DNA of 64,000 nt from Triticum aestivum (Eukaryota > Streptophyta > Magnoliopsida > Poales > Poaceae): NCBI RefSeq assembly GCF_018294505.1, contig NC_057803.1:237676397-237740396 (forward strand), read 5' to 3'. Made by a program: the position numbers and the translations under genes. Shown here one piece after another: positions 55,977-64,000 of the stretch. Every line of letters starts with the position of its first letter. The stretch's first letter is position 1. Below the pieces are notes generated by a model that saw only the letters and a list, made by a program, of their open reading frames with translations, had not been told where the DNA came from and searched no databases.

Positions 55977-56899
55977 AACTACTTATCACAAGTCTCCTTC
56001 TCCTTCGGACAATCTCTGGCAAAGTGCCCTGCTTTATTACAACTAAAAAATATTACTTCTGACAAGTATCAAGGTTTCCTTTTTGGGCAACTGCTGAGGT
56101 AGTGCCCTGACTCCTTGCACCTGTAACAGGTGATATGACTCAGGTTCCTCCTGGGCTCCAATCGGTTTCTCTTCCTGGTCTTTTCCATTCCAATCAGAGC
56201 TTCTATTTCCTGTGGGTCATACGCTACTTCCTCCGTTGGGAATTCTACTAGATCCCCCTTTATACAATTTTGGGAGATGTGTCCTTCTTCTCCACATGAA
56301 TAGCAAGATTTAGTGCAGGGTTTACTCGGGTCCTCTTTAGGTGTGTCTTCCACATCTTCCTTCATCACGGGTTCTTCTAAAATTTCCATGAGGGCTCCTT
56401 TCATTACTTCATTCTTCTGCTGGATGGTTCGTTGTACCATGGGGTAAATGTGACACTAAGCAGGATAGTGGGTAGTCCCTTCACACAAGAAACAAGTAAT
56501 CTTCCTGGTTGGGCATTCTTCAACTGGGTGACTTCCTTCACAGTTAATGCATTCATCCTTGTCTGCTTTATGGGTGTAGCCTATTTCTCCACAAATCTTG
56601 CATGCACAAGGTTTCCTTATATCCTTTCCATAAGACTTCAACTTCTGGGACACAAGGTGATATCTTTGTAGAGTCAACTTTAATTCTCTCCAAGTGGTTA
56701 CTCCTTGCCATCCATTCATGGTTTGGTACATCCTCCACCAAGTAGCAGCACCTCTTTCAAAGCATTGAAGAGCATGCTGGGCCATATCCTTTCCGACGAT
56801 AGGGTTGTTCTCCATATGATCCTCCATGTTCCGAATCCATCGGTCTGTCTCCAATTGACTCATCGGTCCAGAAAATACAAGCTCATCTCCATTCATCAT
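55977..56899 (-). pseudogene. gypsy gag with up to six zinc knuckles, one nonsense codon
   Basis: Opens MMNGDELVFSGPMSQLETDR; capsid-like helices include MAQHALQCFERGAATWWRMY (residues 39-58). From residue 98 come cysteine-rich modules: CKICGEIGYTH, CINCEGSHPVEEC and CFLCEGTTHYPA. A TAG at 56456-56458 then interrupts; CAG to TAG is one C-to-T change. After it the same frame continues with CYSCGEEGHISQNC and CYRCKESGHYLSSC. A stop near 56069 is followed, one frame over, by SCNKAGHFARDC, whose first Cys is lost. Gag would package RNA. Acidic linker EEPVMKEDVEDTPKED lies between modules. Confidence 0.82.
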
Positions 56900-58103
56900 C
56901 TATTGGGTCCATGGGTTTGGGGTGAGATAAGAGAAATAGGGAGGGATGCACACAATGCAAACAACAGTTTTGAAAGAAAGATTTTATTTGTGGCTGTCGG
57001 GAAAAACATCAAACAAATGACAGCTCACAAACGTCGCATCTAACGTAGGTATATAACAGGGGTTTGGTCCTCTAAAGGTCAATAAATCTTCAATGTCTCC
57101 AACTCTTCAAGTCTTGGTCATGTCTCTGATGGCTTCTTGCCATCGTGCTTGTCTTCTCAAGTTCTTTTGCCAGATCAACTCGGTTGACGCGAAGTCTCTC
57201 GTGACATCCTTGAATATTCTGGAATTGCATTCCAAACTTCTAGGTTTCAACATCCTTGGCATGAGCCATGGTCATACTGTCCTTCAGTTCCTGACAAATC
57301 TCCGGTATCTCGAGGTTGTAGCTCCTCCATCTTGGCTACTTTCAGCTTTTGGTTCCTGAGTTCTTCACGAAATGCTTCCTTGTCTAATATGCTTTCATGG
57401 AGCTCCACCTTAAACTTCTTTATGTACTACTCCAGATCCTGGTGATACACCGGCTAAGGTTAAAACTTCATCTTACTAATAGGTGCTCCATCAGCCTTCT
57501 TCCATCAAATCCATTCTGATGACATGCATCCTTAACTCAGCATGGTGACAATAGCATCAGCGCGAGATAACTTCTTGGATAGCTGTGTTTCTGCTCTTGT
57601 CATTTCCATGAGCTATCATTCCATAGTTGATATCTCCTGCCTTAGGGTTTTCTCGACAAAACTTTGAGTTCTCATGCTCCTTGTTTCAGTCTTTCTCCGA
57701 TACACCTTGATCTCGGGTATTGACAACTTCCATAGTCTGCCAAGTTCCATAAGGGTAGCCTTCCTAGGTCATACTCAATCTGGAAATTCTACAGAGCCTT
57801 CAATTCTCCTAGTCTTCGGAGTCTTCAACCATTGTAGTTTCCGTTATTCAGATGCACGGAAAATACTCTTCATTCTGTAATGGTCGTAGTTGTCCGATAT
57901 CTTGTACTACTTGGAGTGGTCTCATCAGTGGAATCTTCGAGTGGTCAAAAAGGGGAAAGGGGTATGGTCTAACTAAAAGGGAATATTTGAATAAGCTCAG
58001 AAGAGAAGAGAGGTAAAAGATCTTTTTGAAAGGGAAAGTTGTAGAGAAAAATCTTTGCTATGGGCTTGCCAGTTTCTAGGGTCACGTCCTACAGTCAACA
58101 TGT
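56900..58103 (-). other. leader / 5' part of gag region, no clear motif
   Basis: Between the primer binding site and the first recognisable gag residues. Scattered short frames only; may include a gag N-terminus too decayed to name. Confidence 0.35.
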
Positions 58104-58117
58104 GCTCTGATACCTCT
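58104..58117 (-). promoter_or_regulatory. primer binding site of the young gypsy element, initiator-Met tRNA type
   Basis: AGAGGTATCAGAGC on the minus strand next to the 5' LTR; the iMet site TGGTATCAGAGC with one changed base. Confidence 0.78.
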
Positions 58118-60044
58118 TGTAGCGACCCGACCCGAATGGGTCAAGTCTCTGTGCTTAAGTGTCATCCCTGGATCGGTATGCTGACACACACAGTACTGGA
58201 AGGATTTATAATAGAGGTAAATCACATGTATAAAGTAACGTAAATACTATTACCTCAATCCATAAAGCGGAAGCAACAAGGTTGTGGATTCCCATCAACA
58301 CCAACGGCAAAGTTGAGTGTAGAATCCATAACCCTAACGTATCACTTACTCGTCGTAAGATAATCCTGCAACATGAGACGTTGCAGCCTGAAACGGGTCA
58401 GTACATTGAATGTACTGGCAAATTCACACCATAGAGAAAATGATGAACAATGGCTATCACTATATGCATATATGGCTGGTGGAAAAGCTCTATGGTTATA
58501 AGGTTTTTGCGAAAAGCCAATTTTTCCCTACTGCAAAGGAATAAATTTATTTAGCTATCATGGTGGTTGTGAAACATTGAGAATGGTTGACAGCATTCTC
58601 AATCCCAATTAAAAATAATTAAACCCAACAACATTAATTAGAGGTAACGTGATGAGATTCACATGATATTCAAGTACTAGATACTCAAGTTGTCAATAAC
58701 CGAGGACACGGCTAATCATGATTAGTTTGTACACTCTGCAGAGGTTTGCGCACTTTTCCCCACATGACTCGATTGCCTCCGTTTGTTTTCTCGCACTACA
58801 TGGTGTGTGATAAACGGATGACCGAGACATAGTCTTTCAGAAGCGCAAGCACCTTACATGTGGGGTAGACCGTACCACCTACAACCCCTACATCTGCTAG
58901 TCCACCCCGTAAGAGTTTGCACAACTTAGTCAACTATGCCAGAGCCCATAGTAGCATGTGGCTGCACACGGAAGTTTCTAGCATGAATCCAGATAGACAA
59001 GTCCTGATAGACATCAGGTGCCTCAATCCACCCAGATGTGTGTTTAAGTTGCCACCTTAGATAAACCATTAAAATTATCAACTCACATCTGTCATGGATA
59101 TCACTCACCAATCCACGTCTACTAGCATAGCATGGCATAATAAGCAAACGTAGAAGTAACTCCCAAAGGTTTCATAATAATACAGGTGATAGGTACTACC
59201 TCATCTACTTCCCATCCCACAATTTAATTAGATCCTAATCATGCAATGTGTGAGGATTGATCTAATGCAATAAAACTGGGTTGTAGAAAAGGTATGATCA
59301 AAGTGTGAACTTGCCTGCAATGTAGATGAAGATGATTCGTACTTAAAACTCTTGATAGATCTACTCGTCACACTCCGGTCAATCTATCGTAAGCAAACAA
59401 TAGTAACCACACAATAAGTACTCATCTAATGCACAAGTAAAACTCGAATGAGAGGACGAACCAGAAAGTTCAACTTAAGAACTCCGGTTGCAAAGAAAGA
59501 ACAAACCGAACAAACGACGGAAAACAAACGGCGGAAGAAAACAACTCGGTTCTAGCAAGTTGAAACTAGGTCAAATTTTTCCATAGAAAAAACTTGTTCA
59601 AGTTGATTAGACGGAACGGCGGTTTCGAGACGAAACTCCAGGCGCTTGAATCACCTGATTTCGATAAACGGGCGAGAAGATAAACTAGAACGAAGATCGG
59701 ATCTGAGATCGCGATCGCGAAATAAATCCGACGAAAAGAAAGAGACGAACGGTTAAACGAACAGGCGTCGTTAACCGGGAATAATCGGTGATCACGTTCG
59801 TTGAGACAAACGGTCCGAAAGAAGAACGAAAACCGATCTAGGGTTTTCGGAAAAAAACCGAAAAAGAAAACGGAAAACCGATCTAGGGTTTCGGAAAAGA
59901 AACCGAAACGAAGAATCGGAGAGAAAAACCGGAAAAGAAAACCGGAACGGTTTCTTTTAAAAGAACCGAACCATGGGGAAGAAAAAGAGAGGTGCGGGGC
60001 TACCTCCGGTGAGGCGGGGCGAACGGTGGCGACGGCGGCGTGCT

Positions 60045-60359
60045 NNNNNNNNNNNNNNNNNNNNNNNNNNNNNNNNNNNNNNNNNNNNNNNNNNNNNNNN
60101 NNNNNNNNNNNNNNNNNNNNNNNNNNNNNNNNNNNNNNNNNNNNNNNNNNNNNNNNNNNNNNNNNNNNNNNNNNNNNNNNNNNNNNNNNNNNNNNNNNNN
60201 NNNNNNNNNNNNNNNNNNNNNNNNNNNNNNNNNNNNNNNNNNNNNNNNNNNNNNNNNNNNNNNNNNNNNNNNNNNNNNNNNNNNNNNNNNNNNNNNNNNN
60301 NNNNNNNNNNNNNNNNNNNNNNNNNNNNNNNNNNNNNNNNNNNNNNNNNNNNNNNNNNN
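60045..60359. other. assembly gap (315 N)
   Basis: Run of N whose two edges both carry CGGCGTGCT. The other LTR runs through without extra sequence, so probably nothing is missing. Confidence 0.95.
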
Positions 60360-60502
60360 CGGCGTGCTAGGGCGGCAGCGGCGGCGCTATAGGGGCGGCG
60401 GCGGCGGGTGAGGGGCGCGGGGTGGGGCGCGGGGTGGGGCGCGGCTTGGGGAGGTGAGGGGGTTTGGGTTTTTTGGTGTGAGGAGAGGGGGGTCTATGGG
60501 GG

Positions 60503-60514
60503 TATTTATATAGG
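60503..60514 (-). promoter_or_regulatory. TATA box in 5' LTR of the young gypsy element
   Basis: CCTATATAAATA on the minus strand, identical at 53351-53362 in the 3' LTR, next to a purine-rich GGAGAGGGG region. Confidence 0.65.
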
Positions 60515-61204
60515 AGAGGGGAGAGATTACTTGGGGTAGGGGACAAGAAATAGAATAGGAAAGAGGAAAAACGAAACAAGGAAAAGGGGGGCTAAAGACT
60601 TGGCCAAGGGGCAAGGGAGGGGCGGCCGGCTCCTGGAGTCCCGCTGGGATTCGGCGAGCGAAGCCCCTGGCGCTAGCGCACAGGGAGCTGGGGCGGCGGC
60701 TGGCTCCCCTTTTTTTTTAAATCGGTTTCGCACGCAGAAAAACAAAAGAAAAACTATCTAAACCAACTCCAAAAATTCTAAAGTAAATTTTCCCCGACTC
60801 CTAAAAATGAGTCGAACAAAATGAACTTTTCTCCGGGCCTAGAATGCAATTTTCGAAAACACGCATTTTTCCCTATCCAAAGAAAAACAAACAAACACCG
60901 GAAAACGAAATTTGATCTATTTATTAAATCTTCATTTTTCCTATATTTTCGGAAAGTCATATTATTCCCCCTCTCATATTTTGATATTGGAAAAATAATT
61001 GAAGATGAAATAAATAAATCAAATGATCCTCTTTTCAAATTCGAGAAAACTCTCAAATATGAAAATAACGAAATCTCCAACTCTCTCCGAAGGTCCTTGA
61101 GTTGCGTGAAATTTCTAGGATCGACCAAAATGCAAGAAAATAAGATATGCATGATGATCTAATGTATAACATTCCAAATTGAAAATTTGGGATGTTACAA
61201 AAAA

Positions 61205-61814
61205 GAAGAACAACATCCACATTGCAAATCCCAGGCTCCTGACCCGAAACCCATCCTATGATCGATAGAGAAGAAGAAGCACAAGAAGAACACCAAACAT
61301 ATTAAGGATCGCTCTCACATCAAATCATCGTGTTAACTCTACCTACACCTATTGTTGTAGTAATCTGTGAGCCACGAGGACTCAGCTATCTCATTACCAT
61401 GGGTATCAAGACTAGCAAAGCTTAATGGGTATGGAAAGGTTAAATGGTGAGGTTCCAGCAAGCACTAAGCACGTGTATGGTGGCTAACTTGCGAGTATAA
61501 GAATAAGAATAGTAAACTACACATAATGGTCTCAAGCTAGTAATGATCAAGAACTAATCCTAAACTACTTGCGAGTCAAACATAACCCCATTGTGTTTCC
61601 TTCCAGAACTCTCTTGAAAAGGCGTGATCGCTGTTACGCACGTGGTTGGTGTATTTTAATTGGGTTTATTGTCAAGTTCTCTACAAGATATTATAAATTT
61701 CTAAGTCGCCACATAACCATGGGCACGGATCTCTGAAAGATTTAACCATGCAGGGGTGCTCCAAGTGGTCCATTATAAATTACTACACGCATCCGATGGA
61801 ACATACTCACACCA
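61205..61814 (-). repeat. diverged LARD-like LTR, right part
   Basis: Shares with LARD LTR 10390-10870 blocks such as GAGCCACGAGGACTCAGC, CATAACCATGGGCACGG and GGTGGCTAAC in the same order and spacing. Cut at 61815 by another LTR. Confidence 0.7.
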
Positions 61815-64000
61815 TGTGACGCCTCGGATCCGATGCTCAAGTTGCCTTCCTTTTATTTTTAGTTGTTGCCATGTGTTCTTTTGTGTTTGTTGCATTATCA
61901 TATTTGTTTTGCATATTTCATTCCTATATGTTTATGCCACGATTATGTTGAGTGCCTTGTCATATATTTGCATCTTGCACCATGCTCATCTCACTTGTTA
62001 TGTTGCATTGTACCCTTGTCATTTTGCATTTCATCATGCTCATCATGTGGGTTGCATTCTTCATGGTGTGTGTGCATCAGCCCTTGCTATCTTTCTCCAA
62101 CCTTATGCCCGTGTATCATCACCTCTCCCTTCCATCTTCCTTCATGTTTTTGCAAGCGACATTATTCCCTCCTCCATTAATGTTCTTTTATTTCCTGATG
62201 ATCTTAGTCAATGCGTTTACACCTCTCTGCCAAGTTTCATCCCATTTGGAGTTGGTTTGGTTGCGTTCAAAAATGGCTCAAGTTTGAATTTAATTCAAAC
62301 TTGTTTTATTTTTCTACCTCTAAAAATGGCCAAAGCAATTTATTCAAAGTCTACATAAATCCAGAATCCCAGATATGTTTTTATCTCATCCTAATTCCTT
62401 TCCAAACTCCTTGGCCTTTTCTTGCATTTCTGTTTGAAGAAATTGCGGAAGGGAAAAGAGCCCAGCGCAGCAGCAGCCCGGCCCAGCTCCAGCGCCTCCC
62501 GCAGCCAAGCTCTCCTCCCGCAGCCTCCTTCCACTCTCCCTCCAGGCCCCACCTGGAGCCTCTCCTTCCCCTATTTTTCTTCCTCCTCCCGATCTTTTTC
62601 TCTCACAGTAAAACCTCCAGGCGCGCCCGCACATGGCCACCGTGGACGAGCTCATGTCGCGCCTCTCCTATAAAGACAGCATCCCGCGCCCCCCTAGGGT
62701 TTCCCTCTCGCCGCCGTCACCCTTTTTTCCTTCTCCTGCTTCTCCTTCTTCTTCAAGAGGCAAAAACCAGAGAACTCCCGGCGCACTCCCATGGCTTCGC
62801 TGCGGCCATAGACATCCTCCATCGTCTTCTTCGCTCTGGGTCGACTCGACTATGCCGTATTCTTCGTCTTCTTCAAGGCCAGGAGCCAGGAGGGTCCAAG
62901 GGCGCCGCGATCTTCATCCTCTACTTCGTCTACTTCCTTTGCGTTGCCAAGTCCCGCGCCTGGCGTCCTCCCCTGCTTCCTTCTTCCTCGGACAGGAACC
63001 GCGTCGGGTTCAGAGCTCGTCTGGGTCGATGCTGGTTCGTCTCCATGGCCGTAGCCGTGTCCTAGGGTGAGTTAGGTATACCTGCTTCCCTCCCTCTTAT
63101 TCTTGTCGTGTTTAGGTCACCGAAGTCACTACTAGATCCATGCCATCGTCGTGCCCTCGCTGCTCCGGCGAATCTCTGAAACTTTCAGAGAAACGCTGCC
63201 GCGACCCGTCCGGATCTTGTCCCCGCTCGTCTCGCTCGGGCCCGTGCTTCCCTTCACCTCGCCACATCCGCTGCACGCATCAGGTCGAGGCCATGGTCAT
63301 CGTGCACTCGTGCTCTCGCACCCGTGCCCGAGCGCAAGCCCGTGAAGCTTCCTACTCCTGCTTTCGTCCTACCATGCGCCAACAGAGGATGTTTTCCTCC
63401 GCCGCACCCGCATGCCGCAGCCGCCCACACATGATCTGTTCTGCGCCCACGCGCTTCGCCGTAGCCGCACGCCCGAGTCGAGCCACGCTCGCGCTCGAGC
63501 ACAACCCCCCTCCACCGCCTCGCTGCACGCCCACCGTGCCATGGCCGAGCACCTCGACCCGGAAGGCCAGCCTTTGTTTTTCTCTCTGGTTTGTCTTCTG
63601 TTTCTCTTAGAGCCGAGCTCCCTCTTTAGCATGATCCACACATACTTGTCAGCACACGTGCTCATGCACATTGCCACTGCCTCGCCGTGCCTCGCTGCCA
63701 TGGCCAAGACAAGCTCCTGCCTGAGCTTGTTCTTGAGCCTATGCTCATGCCGTTTGTCGGCCCCTCTTGAAGCTCTCCGCAATCACGCGTGCACTGACTT
63801 CATTTTCCGCACACCCACCGTAGGTCCTTAACCCCAACGACCGTCGTTTGTGCTTGCCATCGCCGTCGGTTGTCGCCGTGCAGCCATGGCCAAGCTCGAC
63901 CTGTTATTGAATGCTCAAAAGAGCCTGAGAGCTCTTTGTATCAAGAACAGTAAGCTAGCCCAGTGGTTCCTCCCTCGCGCTCACATCCAGGAGGTCCTGG
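61815..64000 (+). mobile_element. 5' part of a gypsy-type LTR, continues beyond window
   Basis: Begins TGTGACGCCTCGGATCC after ACCA (CACCA would be the target duplication, not testable here). An AT-rich first part (61830-62400) is followed by a GC- and CT-rich part with a TATA box (62668-62675), GGGTTTCCCTC-type leader sequence, and then GC-rich DNA with low-complexity open frames on both strands. No gag or pol motif by 64000, so the LTR is at least 2.2 kb. Plus-strand orientation is inferred from the TGTGACGCC start and the TATA direction. Confidence 0.6.
62668..62675 (+). promoter_or_regulatory. TATA box in LTR 61815-64000
   Basis: CTATAAAG followed 30-40 bp later by CCCCTAGGGTTTCCCTC, a typical start region of grass LTR promoters. 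Confidence 0.55.

Larger units (their letters stand above)
51022..61199 (-). mobile_element. young non-autonomous Ty3/gypsy element, ~3.05 kb LTRs, gag present, most of pol deleted
   Basis: LTRs 51022-54072 and 58118-61199, TG...CA ends (TGTAACATCCC...GGGTCGCTACA in element orientation). Target duplication AAAAA is exact (51017-51021, 61200-61204). A tRNA-iMet primer site lies at the right inner edge and a purine tract at the left. The 4.0 kb interior has a zinc-knuckle gag and the integrase C-terminus, joined by a deletion that removed protease, RT, RNase H and the integrase core. The first 320 bp of the LTRs differ at about 6 positions by eye (2%), the lowest of the elements here. Confidence 0.92.
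58118..61199 (-). repeat. 5' LTR of the young gypsy element
   Basis: About 3.08 kb including an N gap (60045-60359). Matches 51022-54072 nearly throughout. One region near 58985 lacks a segment seen in the partner at about 51890-51940. Confidence 0.9.

Noticed and set aside
62211..63830. Several long frames in the last LTR (e.g. 284 codons at 62211)
   Set aside because: Overlapping low-complexity frames in GC-rich LTR DNA without a family motif.

Overview
The window is a block of nested transposable elements from a large, repeat-rich grass genome. The element types (a large retrotransposon derivative with ~4.3 kb LTRs, Tat-lineage gypsy elements with an antisense gene, Maximus/SIRE-type copia, a CACTA transposon with long internal tandem repeats) point to Triticeae (wheat, Aegilops, barley or relatives). 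That assignment is an inference from family resemblance; no search was run. I found no intact host gene, rRNA, tRNA or CRISPR array.

Layout. 1-2772: decayed plus-strand Ty3/gypsy pol, cut by the window edge. 2773-4200: AT-rich non-coding DNA. 4201-8999: minus-strand gypsy remnant with gag, a protease-like region and one LTR (8509-8999), but no RT or integrase. 9000-10065 and 49868-50777: two halves of a plus-strand Ty1/copia element. Into it, with an exact CAATA target duplication, went a LARD (10066-49862, minus) with ~4.3 kb LTRs and a ~3.6 kb non-coding interior. Each LARD LTR carries its own insertion. The left one holds a Tat-like gypsy (11724-32743, minus; duplication GACGT/GACAT). The right one holds a 6.6 kb LTR element (40868-47470, plus; GGTAC) whose only coding content is an antisense ORF. 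The Tat-like element is in turn split between protease and RT by a CACTA transposon (21426-29316; CTA), which carries fragments of host genes. 50778-51021 and 61205-61814 are two parts of a diverged LARD-like LTR, split by a young gypsy (51022-61199; AAAAA) with ~3.05 kb LTRs. 61815-64000 is the start of another plus-strand LTR running out of the window.

The most interesting content is inside the CACTA element. It has a minus-strand mosaic of exon-like pieces with usable splice sites. One matches 40S ribosomal protein S5 (uS7), one matches a plant ArsB/Lsi2-type efflux transporter, and others are unidentified; a GC-rich promoter-like block lies upstream. Other points are the antisense Transposase_28-type genes in two elements, a strictly 73-bp tandem array whose units carry a palindrome, element-specific short palindromes in the LTRs, a gag with up to six zinc knuckles, and two N gaps whose true sizes can be read from the partner LTR. 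Element ages and relationships below come from by-eye comparison of LTR segments.
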